Position numbers and translations under genes: made by a program
Shown: in pieces, positions 1 to 9,449 of the stretch
Layout of the letters: the number at the start of each line of letters is the position of its first letter
Position numbering within the stretch: the first letter of the stretch is position 1
The notes under the pieces: generated by a model
Databases searched by the model: none
Told to the model about the DNA's origin: nothing
What the model saw: only the letters and a program-made list of their open reading frames with translations
Assembly: GCF_019968905.1 (NCBI RefSeq)
Contig: NZ_CP079946.1
Coordinates: forward strand, 310,001 to 374,000
Origin: Corallococcus sp. EGB
Lineage (GTDB): Bacteria > Myxococcota > Myxococcia > Myxococcales > Myxococcaceae
Reading direction: 5' to 3'
DNA length: 64,000 nucleotides

Positions 1-435
1 GCGCTGTCCTCCAGCGGCAAGCCGGGTGCGGGCAAGGAGCTCGCGTCGGTGTCCGGCTTCGCGGGCTACCCGGCGGCGCCGGACGTGCTGCCCTCGGGCG
101 TGCCGCTGATGTGCTTCTTCGGCATCGAGCCGTCCTCCGGCTCCAGCGACCGGCTGTCCTTCTTCTCCATCAACGCGTCGTCGCTCAAGTCCCGGTCCGT
201 CGCGGCGAAGCAGGCCCTGGCCGGCGACGAGGACGACGCGCGCTTCGCCGCCAGCGGCGGCTCCGGGTTCGAACCGCCGCAGGACCCCGGCGCGCTGGCG
301 AGCGCCGCGACGAGCCCCGCACAGCAGGCGATGGCCGCCGGGTGTGGCGGTGGCAGCGCGATGCTCGCGGTGGGCGTGACGTTCTTCCTGATGGAGCGGG
401 GCCGCCGCCGTCGCACGCGGCTGCTGCCCGGCTAG
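1..435 (+). CDS. C-terminal part of a membrane-anchored protein of unknown function
   Basis: The frame is open from the first base, so the gene begins outside the window and only its last 144 residues are seen. They contain no domain I recognise. The tail has a Cys-Gly-rich stretch (AAGCGGGS), one hydrophobic helix and a basic cluster (RGRRRR), which is the layout of the MYXO-CTERM sorting tail of myxobacteria, although the hydrophobic part is short. I infer an exported, surface-anchored protein. It converges on infC, with two strong hairpins between them. Confidence 0.6.
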   Translation, partial: ALSSSGKPGAGKELASVSGFAGYPAAPDVLPSGVPLMCFFGIEPSSGSSDRLSFFSINASSLKSRSVAAKQALAGDEDDARFAASGGSGFEPPQDPGALASAATSPAQQAMAAGCGGGSAMLAVGVTFFLMERGRRRRTRLLPG

Positions 436-487
436 CGAGGCAGGGCCTCCCCGAAGCGGCGAGGCCAGGCCTCGAGGAAACGAACGC

Positions 488-557
488 GGGCGGTCTCCCC
501 GGGATGCCTCCCGAGGGGAACCGCCCGTGTGCGCGTCTCCCTGCGAGGGGAGACGCG
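488..557. terminator. Two tandem hairpins between convergent genes
   Basis: Arms 488-500 and 515-526 pair with a single bulged base. Arms 532-541 and 548-557 form a perfect 10-bp stem (CGCGTCTCCC) with a 6-base loop. They lie between the stop codons of the partial gene and infC, so a bidirectional terminator is likely. There is no U-tract, as is common in high-GC genomes. Confidence 0.6.
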
Positions 558-572
558 GGAAGCGCGCGACGG

Positions 573-1325
<753 letters not shown>

Positions 1326-1340
1326 GTGAACATCCTCCAA

Positions 1341-1536
1341 AAAGGGTTAGCGGACCCACCACCCGTGAAGATGTGGCGGACCCTCCAATGTGGCAGTCCC
1401 CTCCGGCGGAGAAGGCAGGCAGGCGTGCCTTCCGCCCCTAGGGGCAGGGAGACGTGCAACGGACTCTATCCGGTTCACGTCCCCCCGGGGCAAGGTAACG
1501 CGGGGCACCCCCCATTCCCATGACCCCCTGTTGCCT
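1341..1536. promoter_or_regulatory. Divergent upstream region of infC and the serine protease
   Basis: This gap must hold the infC promoter and leader, and possibly the protease promoter. It contains a 12-bp palindrome GCCCCTAGGGGC near 1434-1445. I see no clear -35/-10 pair. Confidence 0.3.
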
Positions 1537-2799
1537 ATGATGCGGCTCATGGTGAAACGCTCCGCCGCCTCCGCCCGGGAACGGACAGGATGCCGACCCT
1601 GGAGGGCGGTTGCGCTCGGGGCCTGGTGGGTGCTCGGCTGCCTGCCCTCCATCGGTCCGGTGGATGCCGCCGGCCCTTCCGATGCTTCCGGGCCTGCCGG
1701 GAGCCGGAAGGGAGCCCTGGTCCAGGGGACGGACGCGCCCGGGGACGCGGCGGCCGTGGCCCTGGTGGCCCGCCGCACGCGGTGTGGGGGGGAGGCGCCG
1801 GTGCTCCTCTGCTCGGGGGCCCTCATCGCGCCGGACGTGGTGCTGACGGCGGCGCACTGCCTGGCCATCTTCGGTGAGGCGGGCCCCTACGAGGTCTTCC
1901 TGGGCGCCCAGCTGCTCCCGGAGCCCGGGCCCGGAGGGCGGTTCGTGCGGGTCACCCGGGCCGTGGCCCACCCGGACTACGTCCCGGCCACGCACGCCTG
2001 GGACGCCGCGCTCCTGCGGCTGGCGGTGCCCGTGACGGACGTCGTGCCCTTCCGCCTCCCCGGGGCGGGGGACGCCCCGGTGGCGCCGGGAGAGGTCGTG
2101 CGGGCGGTGGGCTACGGGGACACGAAGGACGCCACCCGACCCGCGGGCCAGCGGCGGCAGGGCCCGCTCCAGGTGACGGGGGTGTCCGGCAGCGCCTTCC
2201 ACGCCGGCCCCGCCCCGGCCATGACCTGCGTAGGGGACAGCGGAGGCCCGGTGCTGGGAGGCCCCGCCGGGAGCGAGGTGCTCCAGGGGCTCACCGTCAG
2301 CGGCGACGTGGCCTGCCGGACGGAGGCGGTCCAGGTGCGGGTGGACGCGTTGGCGGACTTCCTCCGCCCCTTCCTGGCGCAGGCCCCGCCTCCGGCACCC
2401 ACCGCGCCGCTCCCCAGGGACGCCCTCTGCCGGGAGACGTGCGCGAGCGACGCGGACTGTCCCTCGGGCCTGCTGTGCGTCAGCGCCGGGGACGCCCCCG
2501 CCCGCTGCCTCCTGCCCGCGCTCCAGGCCGGGACCTACGGCGCGGCCTGCACGGAGGACTCCGCCTGTGGCACGCAAGGCATGTGCGCCCGGCTGGAGGT
2601 GGACGGGGACGCCGCCTGCCGCTGCTTCACCCCGTGCGAGGCCACCGTCGACCCGTCGACACCTGGGGACGAAAAGCCCGGGGAAAAAGGCGGCTGTGAC
2701 ACGAGCGCCGGAGACCTGGGTGCTACACTCGCCGTCCTGCTGGGGCTCTTCTGGCGACAGTCCCACCGCAGGATTCCGGGAGGCCGGTTCCGGGCGTGA
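1537..2799 (+). CDS. Secreted trypsin-like serine protease (S1 family) with Cys-rich region and MYXO-CTERM-like tail
   Basis: This is a predicted surface endopeptidase of 420 residues. The N-terminus has a signal region ending in a possible lipobox (VLGC). The catalytic triad is visible: His107 in TAAHC, Asp156 in WDAALL and Ser235 in GDSGGP. After the protease domain (about residues 65-285) comes a Cys-rich region (about 295-400, with DADCPSGLLC and DSACGTQGMC motifs), then a Cys, a short hydrophobic helix and an RR cluster, resembling MYXO-CTERM. A lipobox together with a C-terminal anchor is unusual, and one may be spurious. ATG codons at 1537, 1540 and 1549 are all possible, and none has a good ribosome site. 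Confidence 0.8.
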   Translation: MMRLMVKRSAASARERTGCRPWRAVALGAWWVLGCLPSIGPVDAAGPSDASGPAGSRKGALVQGTDAPGDAAAVALVARRTRCGGEAPVLLCSGALIAPDVVLTAAHCLAIFGEAGPYEVFLGAQLLPEPGPGGRFVRVTRAVAHPDYVPATHAWDAALLRLAVPVTDVVPFRLPGAGDAPVAPGEVVRAVGYGDTKDATRPAGQRRQGPLQVTGVSGSAFHAGPAPAMTCVGDSGGPVLGGPAGSEVLQGLTVSGDVACRTEAVQVRVDALADFLRPFLAQAPPPAPTAPLPRDALCRETCASDADCPSGLLCVSAGDAPARCLLPALQAGTYGAACTEDSACGTQGMCARLEVDGDAACRCFTPCEATVDPSTPGDEKPGEKGGCDTSAGDLGATLAVLLGLFWRQSHRRIPGGRFRA

Positions 2800-2907
2800 C
2801 TCGGCGTGAGAGCACCTACAGAACCGTAAATGTAGGCGAAACTCTGCGAATCAAACTCCGAGAATCAGGCACAGACGTTTTCGGCAGTCACAAAGGTCCT
2901 CCTCCCC

Positions 2908-3510
2908 ATGGACTACAAGATCAAGTCGGGCGACACGCTGAGCGCGCTGGCCAAGCGCTTCAACACGGACGTGGATTCGCTGGTGAAGGCGAACCCGAAC
3001 ATCACCAACAAGGACCTCATCTACGCGGATGCGAATCTCAACATCCCGGGCAGCAAGGATGAGTTCCAGGCGCAGGGTGTCGCCAAGGGGCCGGACCTGA
3101 CGGGCGGAACGCAGGGGGCGCAGTCCTCGCAGGCCGTGGGTGACGTGCCCCCGGGCCAGGTGGGTGACTGGATCAAGCAGGCCATGGACATCCTCAAGGC
3201 CAACGGCGTCCCGACGGACAAGATGAACCCCCAGGACATCGCGAAGATCATCGAGCACGAGTCCAGCGGCAACCCGAACGCCATCAACCTCTGGGACTCC
3301 AACGCCCAGAAGGGCACGCCGTCCATCGGCCTGATGCAGACCATCCAGCCCACGTTCGACGCGTACAAGCTCCCGGGCCACGACAACATCCGCAACCCGG
3401 TGGACAACATCATCGCCGGCGTCCGCTACTCCATCGAGCGCTACGGCTCCGTGTCCAACGTCCCCGGCATCCAGGGCCTGAACAGCGGCAGCGGCTACGT
3501 CGGTTACTGA
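2908..3510 (+). CDS. LysM and lytic transglycosylase (SLT-like) protein
   Basis: The 200-residue protein has an N-terminal LysM motif (residues 1-50, YKIKSGDTLSALAKRF and NITNKDLIYADANLNIPG) that binds peptidoglycan. A lysozyme-like transglycosylase domain (about 105-190) has the catalytic Glu in EHESSGNPNA and the motif SIGLMQTIQPTFDAY. There is no signal peptide: LysM begins at residue 2. It may therefore act after lysis or leave by a non-Sec route, as in phage-related or T6SS-associated enzymes, but nothing nearby shows which. It is a single gene followed by a strong terminator. Confidence 0.85.
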   Translation: MDYKIKSGDTLSALAKRFNTDVDSLVKANPNITNKDLIYADANLNIPGSKDEFQAQGVAKGPDLTGGTQGAQSSQAVGDVPPGQVGDWIKQAMDILKANGVPTDKMNPQDIAKIIEHESSGNPNAINLWDSNAQKGTPSIGLMQTIQPTFDAYKLPGHDNIRNPVDNIIAGVRYSIERYGSVSNVPGIQGLNSGSGYVGY

Positions 3511-3535
3511 CCGGCGCGCAAAGCCAGACGCACCG

Positions 3536-3580
3536 CGCCCCGCGGTGGAAGACGGTCCGTTCCGTCTCCCACGCGGGGCG
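3536..3580 (+). terminator. Hairpin terminator after the LysM gene
   Basis: CGCCCCGCG (3536-3544) pairs with CGCGGGGCG (3572-3580), and the inner parts GACGG and CCGTC extend the stem to about 19 pairs with one mismatch or bulge. It is followed by TCGTCATT. Confidence 0.7.
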
Positions 3581-3602
3581 TCGTCATTCCAGGAACAGGC
3601 TT

Positions 3603-3899
3603 CTAGCCCCCGTGCAGCGGAGAGCGGTCGCGCGGGCCGCCCGCGCTCTTGATGTGGAGCTGGCTGGGCGCCTTCTTGCGCCCGCGCAACCCCGTGCCCC
3701 GGTTGTTGCGCTTGGGGCCGTGGTCGCCCGCGGCGGGGCCCAGCGTCACGCGCTTCAGGGCCTTCTGCATGAGCAGCCGCAGCGCCTCGTCGTGAGGCAG
3801 GGTCTTGCGCCCATGGCTGGCCTGCACGCTCGGCTGGGCCGCATGGGGATCCACGCGGCGTCGGTTCTTGATGCCTGCCAATCGGGTCCGAACGGACAT
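3603..3899 (-). CDS. Small basic hypothetical protein
   Basis: The protein has 98 residues and is rich in Arg, Lys and His (MSVRTRLAGIKNRRRV at the N-terminus; GPKRNNRGTGLRGRKKAPSQ near the end). I recognise no domain. The start is well supported: AAAGGAGG lies 6 bases before the ATG at 3899. The composition suggests a nucleic-acid or ribosome-binding protein, but this is only inference. Confidence 0.7.
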   Translation of the reverse strand: MSVRTRLAGIKNRRRVDPHAAQPSVQASHGRKTLPHDEALRLLMQKALKRVTLGPAAGDHGPKRNNRGTGLRGRKKAPSQLHIKSAGGPRDRSPLHGG

Positions 3900-4080
3900 G
3901 AATGTCCTCCTTTGAAGTGGAGGTAGGAACCCCGGCAGGTCATTGCCATCCCTGGCGACGGGCGGGACAGGGGCCGCTCCGGGAGCATGCGGGACGCGCG
4001 GCGCCCGGTGGCGCGGGACGACAGCGGGCACGCGGACTGACGGTCTCCCCGAAGTGGGAATCACGTCAGGAGCGGCATGC

Positions 4081-4599
4081 TCAGGTGAGGTCTTCGTTGC
4101 TGCGGCGGGCGCGCTTCTTCGCCTTGGGCTTGCTGTACTTGGCCGCCTTCGCCTTCTGCGGCTTCTCCGTGGCCTCCGGCGGGAACAGCCAGCCGTCCTG
4201 GGGGCGGGGCGCGGAGGCGTTCACCGGCTCCAGGTGCTGGCCGCGGCAGCCCCGGCACCAGGACTGCGGACGGCGCTGGCCCTGGCTCATGATGCGGAAG
4301 CCGAAGTCCTGCTCCGTGGGCCCCACGTGGCCGCAGCGCGGGCAGCGCGTCATGGACGTGGTGCCCGTCTCCTTGGCCTTCTCCTTCCCGTGCTCCACCA
4401 CCAGCGCCAGCGCGGCGGCGAAGCCCAGCTTGCGCTCCGAGGGGACGTGGAACTGACGCCCGCGCTTGCGGCTGCCCCGGCCCATCACGGGCAGGAGGTC
4501 CAGGCCCCCCAGGAGGTTGCGCTGCTCCAGGACTCGCGACGGAGACGATGGCGGGGTCGAGTGGCTCACGCGATCATTTCTACGGGAGGGGTCTGACAT
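4081..4599 (-). CDS. Hypothetical protein with CxxC...CxxC zinc ribbon
   Basis: The 172-residue protein has a likely zinc ribbon, with one knuckle CPRCGH (about residue 85) and a second CRGCRGQH about 27 residues later. The C-terminus is Lys/Arg-rich (KAAKYSKPKAKKRARRS), suggesting nucleic-acid binding. I do not recognise the family. The ATG at 4599 has no clear ribosome site; a GTG at 4569 (VSHSTPPSS) is an alternative start. Confidence 0.65.
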   Translation of the reverse strand: MSDPSRRNDRVSHSTPPSSPSRVLEQRNLLGGLDLLPVMGRGSRKRGRQFHVPSERKLGFAAALALVVEHGKEKAKETGTTSMTRCPRCGHVGPTEQDFGFRIMSQGQRRPQSWCRGCRGQHLEPVNASAPRPQDGWLFPPEATEKPQKAKAAKYSKPKAKKRARRSNEDLT

Positions 4600-4807
4600 G
4601 GCCGCTTCACGCGGCGGGTCGCCCGGTCCCGCTCCGTTCGGAGGTCTGGACACATGTTCAGTAACCCCTGGCATTTCCAGGGGATTCCTCCGGAGGCCGG
4701 GCGGGGGTGGGGCGCCAGGGGGCGGGGCCTGCCTGCCTGCCGGGCGCGGGCCGGCGCTCCGGTATCCACCTTCAGGAGGTCCCGTCCCCTCACCTCCGGA
4801 GGCGCCC
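4600..4807. promoter_or_regulatory. Divergent promoter region
   Basis: The gap separates the zinc-ribbon gene and the DUF2267 gene, so both promoters should lie here. Only the GGAGG at about 4797 is recognisable, as the ribosome site of the rightward gene. Confidence 0.3.
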
Positions 4808-5266
4808 ATGGCCCAGGGCCACGAAACCGAAACCGAGAAGCAGGAACGTCACGCGCGGCGGCACGAAGCCCACGTGCGCGCCAGCTACGCGGCGTTCATC
4901 CGCCACCTGTGCGACCTGGGCGGCATGCCTCCCGCGCTCGCCGAGTCCGCCGCCGTGTCGGTGCTGAGCGCGCTGGAGCGCCGGCTCATGCCCAACGGGG
5001 CGCGCAACCTGGAGTCCCAGCTGCCGCGCCTGCTGGTGGAGTTCCTGCCTCCGCCGGAAGAGCGCCCGCCGCGCCCCCACCGCTTCGGCCGCGAGGAGAT
5101 GGTCGCGTCCGTGGCGGAGGACCTCCTGATGCCGGAGGACCAGGCGGAGGTGGTGGTCCGCACGGTGCTGCGCGCCGTGCAGGACCAGATTTCGGAGGGC
5201 GAGGCGGACAAGGTCGCCAGCAACCTGCCCTCGGACCTGCAGGCCCTCTGGCGCCTCACGCAGTAG
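4808..5266 (+). CDS. DUF2267 family protein
   Basis: The 152-residue soluble helical protein has two similar halves, typical of DUF2267: SAAVSVLSALERRLMPNGARNLESQLP, then FGREEMVASVAEDL...RTVLRAVQDQISEGEADKVASNLPSDLQALW. The molecular function of the family is unknown; members are often found near stress genes. The start is fixed by CCGGAGG 7 bases before the ATG. It converges on the nucleotidase gene, 25 bases away. Confidence 0.8.
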   Translation: MAQGHETETEKQERHARRHEAHVRASYAAFIRHLCDLGGMPPALAESAAVSVLSALERRLMPNGARNLESQLPRLLVEFLPPPEERPPRPHRFGREEMVASVAEDLLMPEDQAEVVVRTVLRAVQDQISEGEADKVASNLPSDLQALWRLTQ

Positions 5267-5291
5267 CGGCGGGGCGCCACGGGGACCCGCG

Positions 5292-6785
5292 CTACTCCGC
5301 GGATCCGCCGCCCGCGCCGTCGCCGGTGGTGAACACCGGGGTGCCGCCGGGGAGGCTGGGGTCGTGCGGGAGGCTGCCGCGCGGGCTGCGCAGGTAGACG
5401 AACGGCGTGGCGAAGAGGAAGTTGCTCACGCGCGACGTGTAGATGTCCGCGTAGCGCTCCACCTGCCGCGCCAGGTGGCTCTTGTCGTTGCCGGCGCGGG
5501 TGAGCAGGCCCCAGTGCGGGTTGGACAGCTCGCTGGCCGCGCGGGCCATGGGGCCCAGCTCCGCGTCCAGCGCCTCCAGCTCCGCGCGCAGCTCCGTGAG
5601 GCGCGTCACCAGGTCGCCCTCCGGGACGTCCGAGCGCGGGCCGTACTGGTGGCGCCGCCGCTGGAGCTCCAGGCGCACCTGGCAGCTCTCCGCCTCCAGG
5701 CGCTCCTTCTTGAGCATGCGCTCGCCGATGCGCAGCTCGGTGGCGCGGAAGGCGGCGATGGCGCGCACCTCGTCCTCCAGCTCGCGCAGGATGAGCGCCG
5801 TGCGCCAGCGCAGCACGTTCTTGCTGACGTGCACGTCGCCGAACATGTGGTCGCCCACGTAGAGGATCTCATCGCCGGACAGGCCCAGGTGCCGCTCCAG
5901 CTCCAGCGCGCTGCCGCCGAAGTAGGGCTTGTTCTTGTCGGGCGGCCCGGAGTGCGGACGCAGGAGCGCCTCGCCGCCCACCTCCACCACCTCGAAGAGG
6001 GTGGAGCGCGTGGTGAAGAACTCGGGCTTGCGCGCGCTGACGATGACCACGTCGAACAGCTGGCGCCAGGTCATGCCGTCCGGCAGGTGCCGGTCGAAGG
6101 CGAAGTGCATCATGGGCTCGGTGTAGGCCCACTCGCTGTTGGTGATGAGCAGCACCTTCTTGCCGGCGTTCTTCTGGTCCAGCAGCGCGAGCGGCGTCTC
6201 CGGGTCGTCGATGACGTAGCGCTCGGGGTCCGCGATGATTTCGGCCTTGAGGCGCCCCTGCATGTGCGTGGCGTCCAGGTTCTTGCGCACGTGCTCGTAG
6301 AGGTCCGCGTAGCCCATGGGGCCGGGGAGCTGGCCTGCGTCCAGGCGGTCCACCAGCTGCGCGTAGATGCAGGCCTCGGAGAGGGAGAAGAGCGTGTTGA
6401 GGAACACCCAGCGCCGGTCCGCCAGGTCGATGACGGTGCGGGTATAGGCCTCGCGCTGCGCCTCGAAGTCCATGGGGCGGCTGCCGTGCAGGGCCTTCTT
6501 CACGAAGCCGAAGCGGTTGGCCTTGAGGAGGTTGCCCTTGGCGGTGTCGATGATGAGCCCGCGGATGGCGAGCATCGGGTCGAACGTCAGGTCGGCCACG
6601 GGCCAGCCCTGCTCCACCAGCCGGTCGCGAATGTATTCGTAGGCCCGGCGTTCCCACGCCTCCACGCGGTAATGGATGAGCGTGTAGTCCATGTCGTAAC
6701 CCACGGCCTTGATGGCACGCATGTTGAGGGTGCGGTTGCAGAACAGGCCGCGCTCGGGCGGAGGACCGGAGTAGTGAGGACGCAT
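5292..6785 (-). CDS. HAD-superfamily 5'-nucleotidase (cytosolic purine nucleotidase-like)
   Basis: This is a predicted phosphatase that removes the 5'-phosphate of nucleotides. At 497 residues it has the size of the HAD-IG 5'-nucleotidase family. The phosphate-binding motif DMDYTLIHY lies near residue 30 (first Asp nucleophile, second Asp general acid). The last HAD motif is GDHMFGDVH, followed by a long charged helical region (about 345-425), also typical of the family. The ATG at 6785 begins MRPHYSGPPPERGLFCNRTLNMRAIKA; an ATG 22 codons downstream is less likely. Confidence 0.87.
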   Translation of the reverse strand: MRPHYSGPPPERGLFCNRTLNMRAIKAVGYDMDYTLIHYRVEAWERRAYEYIRDRLVEQGWPVADLTFDPMLAIRGLIIDTAKGNLLKANRFGFVKKALHGSRPMDFEAQREAYTRTVIDLADRRWVFLNTLFSLSEACIYAQLVDRLDAGQLPGPMGYADLYEHVRKNLDATHMQGRLKAEIIADPERYVIDDPETPLALLDQKNAGKKVLLITNSEWAYTEPMMHFAFDRHLPDGMTWRQLFDVVIVSARKPEFFTTRSTLFEVVEVGGEALLRPHSGPPDKNKPYFGGSALELERHLGLSGDEILYVGDHMFGDVHVSKNVLRWRTALILRELEDEVRAIAAFRATELRIGERMLKKERLEAESCQVRLELQRRRHQYGPRSDVPEGDLVTRLTELRAELEALDAELGPMARAASELSNPHWGLLTRAGNDKSHLARQVERYADIYTSRVSNFLFATPFVYLRSPRGSLPHDPSLPGGTPVFTTGDGAGGGSAE

Positions 6786-6946
6786 GGGAGCAAGGCTTGC
6801 CAAGGCTTCCACGCAAAGTCGAGCGGCCCGTGTGCCCGAGTCGCCTCGTGGGCAGGCCCGGGCCGTCCGGGTGTCGGAAAGATGGGATACAGGTGACGCG
6901 CGCGCCGCCAAGGGCCGGGCATGCGCGCAACCGAAGGGCAGAAGAC

Positions 6947-7591
6947 ATGTCGGGAATGACGCGGCGCTGGGGCCTGGCCCTGGCGGCGGTGCTGGTGGCG
7001 GGCGTGGCGGGGGCGGAGGAGGAATGGGACACGGTGGCCACCACGCCCTACCTGATCAAGGTGCGGCCCCGTCCGGGGACGAAGGCGAAGGACATCTGGG
7101 CGGAAGGGGAGCTCAAGGCGAGCGCGGCGCAGGTGCAGACGGCGCTGGAGGACCAGGAGTCGTACCGGCTCTTCATGCCGTACGTGAAGGAGTCACGGGT
7201 GGTGCGGCCCACGGATGACGGCGGGCGGCTCACGTACACGCGGTTGGATCTGCCGGTGGTGTCCTCGCGCGACTACATCTGCCACGTGGTGACGGAGTCG
7301 AAGGTCGCGCCGGACGGGACGGGCGTGTACCAACAGCACTGGAAGGCGGAGCCGGACGCGTTCCCCGCGCGCCGGGACGTGGTGCGGCTGCGGCTGAATG
7401 AGGGCAGCTGGAAGGTGGAGCCGAAGGGCGAAGGCACCTCCTGGGCCGTCTACAAGTTCACGGTGGACCCCGCGGGTTCCATCCCGGGGTTTCTGGCCAA
7501 CATGGGGCAGAAGGACGCGGTGGTGGACACGCTGCGCGCCGTGGAGAAGCGGGCGAAGTCGCTGAGCGTGGAGTCGCCTCCCACGAAGTAG
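6947..7591 (+). CDS. Exported START/SRPBCC lipid-binding domain protein
   Basis: The 214-residue protein begins with a signal peptide (TRRWGLALAAVLVAGVAGA-EE). The remainder fits a START-type helix-grip fold: KDIWAEGELKASAAQVQTALED, YRLFMPYVKESRVV, YTRLDLPVVSSRDYICHVV and the final helix near GFLANMGQKDAVVDTLRAVEKRAK. Such proteins bind lipids or other hydrophobic ligands; the ligand is unknown here. The location is probably the periplasm. Confidence 0.82.
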   Translation: MSGMTRRWGLALAAVLVAGVAGAEEEWDTVATTPYLIKVRPRPGTKAKDIWAEGELKASAAQVQTALEDQESYRLFMPYVKESRVVRPTDDGGRLTYTRLDLPVVSSRDYICHVVTESKVAPDGTGVYQQHWKAEPDAFPARRDVVRLRLNEGSWKVEPKGEGTSWAVYKFTVDPAGSIPGFLANMGQKDAVVDTLRAVEKRAKSLSVESPPTK

Positions 7592-7631
7592 GGGATGGAG
7601 GCATGCGGGCCGGCTGTTCCTCCCGGACGCC

Positions 7632-8486
7632 ATGGCTGACAACTCCAAGATTGAGTGGACGGATGCGACGTGGAACCCGGTGCGCGGCTGCGTGAAGCTG
7701 AGCCCCGGGTGCAAGCACTGCTACGCGGAGACGTTCGCCGAGCGCTTCCGCGGCGTGCCGGGCCACCCCTATGAGCAGGGCTTCGACCTGAAGCTGATCC
7801 CGGGGAAGCTCGCCGAGCCGCTGCGCTGGAAGGCATCCAGGCGCGTGTTCGTGAACTCGATGAGCGACCTGTTCCTGGACGACGTCCCGGAGGCGTACAT
7901 CGAAGCGGTGGCGCGGGTGATGGCGCTGGCGGACTGGCACACGTTCCAGGTGCTGACGAAGCGAGCGGAGCGGATGCAGCGGCTCCTGTCCACGCGGCTC
8001 GCGTTCGCGGCGAGGCTGCCGAACGTGTGGTGGGGCGTGAGCGTGGAGGACCGGAAGTACGGCCTGCCGCGCGTGAAGCACCTGCGGGCCACGCCCGCGA
8101 GGGTGCGGTTCCTCTCCATCGAGCCGCTGCTGGAGGACCTGGGCTGGGTGGACTTCACGGGCATTGACGGCGTGATTGTCGGAGGCGAGAGCGGCGCGAA
8201 GGCGAGGCCGCTGGACCCCGAGTGGGTCCGCTCCGTGCGCGAGCAGTGTGCCGCGGCGGGCGTGGCCTTCTTCTTCAAGCAGTGGGGCGGCAAGCGCAAG
8301 GCGGCGGCCGGGCGGGTGCTGGACGGTCGCACGTACGACGCGCTCCCCCGGAGCACGGCGGCGCCGTTCCCCGACGACGCCCGGCGCCTGCGGCTGTTGG
8401 AGGAGGCCGAAGCGCTGGCGGCCCCGTGGCTGTCGCCGCGTGTCCCTGGCGGCGGGGGCGTGATCAGCGCCGCCGTTTCACCTTGA
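7632..8486 (+). CDS. DUF5131 / phage Gp37-Gp68 family protein (radical-SAM-like)
   Basis: The 284-residue protein opens with IEWTDATWNPVRGC and CKHCYAE, the hallmark of the Gp37/Gp68 family. The three clustered cysteines (C-x6-C-x2-C) resemble a radical-SAM iron-sulfur site. Other family motifs are FVNSMSDLF, LTKRAERM, WWGVSVED, FLSIEPLLEDLG and VGGESG. The reaction is not established to my knowledge. The family is common in phages and mobile regions, but here it stands alone and base composition is like its neighbours. Its last 23 bases overlap the end of the convergent LysR gene. Confidence 0.85.
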   Translation: MADNSKIEWTDATWNPVRGCVKLSPGCKHCYAETFAERFRGVPGHPYEQGFDLKLIPGKLAEPLRWKASRRVFVNSMSDLFLDDVPEAYIEAVARVMALADWHTFQVLTKRAERMQRLLSTRLAFAARLPNVWWGVSVEDRKYGLPRVKHLRATPARVRFLSIEPLLEDLGWVDFTGIDGVIVGGESGAKARPLDPEWVRSVREQCAAAGVAFFFKQWGGKRKAAAGRVLDGRTYDALPRSTAAPFPDDARRLRLLEEAEALAAPWLSPRVPGGGGVISAAVSP

Positions 8487-9360
8487 AGAAGTCGATGAGC
8501 GCCTTGAGCTTGGGCGCCACCTGGGCGCGGCTCGGGTAGTAGAGGAAGAAGCCGGGGAGGGTGGCGGAGTACGGTTCGAGCACGCGCACGAGCCGCTTCT
8601 CCGCGAGGAGCTTCCGGGTGCGGCTCTCCGGGACGTATGCGAGCCCCAACCCGGCGACGGCGGCGTCCAACACCAGCTCCGAGTCATCGAACACCACGCG
8701 GCCCTCGACGGAGACCTCGATGCGTCTGCCGCCGTCGGTGAGGCCCCAGCGGTAGAGGCTGCCGGTGGTCCGGCTGCGGTAGTTGATGCAGTCGTGGTCG
8801 CGCAGGTCGCGAGGATGCTTCGGCTTGCCGCGGTTCGCGAAGTAGGCCGGCGAGCCGACCACATGCATGACGATGTCGCCGCTCACGGGCATGGCGATCA
8901 TCTCGCGGTCCACGAGCTCGCCCATGCGGAAGCCCGCGTCGAAGCCCTGCTGGACGATGTCGACGAGCGCGTCATCCAACTGGATGTCCACGCGGATGTC
9001 GGGATGGGCGGCGAGGAACTCCGCGAGCCGGGGCCCCAACACCTCCTGGTAGCCGAAGCGGGGCAGGGTCAGTCGCAGGAGTCCCGAGGGCCGGTCGCGC
9101 AGCTCGCCGAGGGACTCGAAGGCATCCTGCACGCCGTGCATCGCGGGCTCGAGCCGCGCGAGGAAGCGCGAGCCGGCCTCGGTGAGTCCCACGCTGCGGG
9201 TGGTGCGCTGGAGGAGCCGCACACCGACGCGTTCCTCCAGGGCCCGGAGGCTCTGGCTCACCGCGGAGGGGGTGACCTGAAGCTCCGCCGCGGCGGCGGT
9301 GAAGCTGCGTTTGTGAGCCACCGCGAGGAACGCCATCAGGCCGGAGAGGTCATCGCGCAT
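8464..9360 (-). CDS. LysR-family transcriptional regulator
   Basis: The 298-residue protein has an N-terminal winged helix-turn-helix (AFLAVAHKRSFTAAAAELQVTPSAVSQSLRALEERVGV) and a periplasmic-binding-like effector domain (about 90-295). It is transcribed away from the SDR gene across a 89-base gap, the standard layout for a LysR regulator and its target, so it probably controls that gene. The effector is unknown. Confidence 0.9.
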   Translation of the reverse strand: MRDDLSGLMAFLAVAHKRSFTAAAAELQVTPSAVSQSLRALEERVGVRLLQRTTRSVGLTEAGSRFLARLEPAMHGVQDAFESLGELRDRPSGLLRLTLPRFGYQEVLGPRLAEFLAAHPDIRVDIQLDDALVDIVQQGFDAGFRMGELVDREMIAMPVSGDIVMHVVGSPAYFANRGKPKHPRDLRDHDCINYRSRTTGSLYRWGLTDGGRRIEVSVEGRVVFDDSELVLDAAVAGLGLAYVPESRTRKLLAEKRLVRVLEPYSATLPGFFLYYPSRAQVAPKLKALIDFFKVKRRR

Positions 9361-9449
9361 TCCTTAGGGTAGCTACAAAGCGCATGCAGCGACGACGCGT
9401 TTCGGAGCGCGGGCCGCGGGCGTACTTCATGGACCACACGGAGGCGGTC
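9361..9449. promoter_or_regulatory. LysR/SDR divergent promoter
   Basis: The short shared region contains the 8-bp palindrome GTAGCTAC (9369-9376) within TTAGGGTAGCTACAAAG. It could be the LysR binding site, but its length gives little certainty. Confidence 0.35.

Noticed and set aside
460-474. CGAGGCC-A-GGCCTCG palindrome after the first gene
   Set aside because: A one-base loop cannot form a hairpin; the neighbouring stems explain termination better.
1326-1340. TTG start for infC giving five more residues
   Set aside because: The TTG overlaps the ribosome site itself (TTGGAGGAT), so it cannot be served by it; ATC at 1325 has correct spacing.
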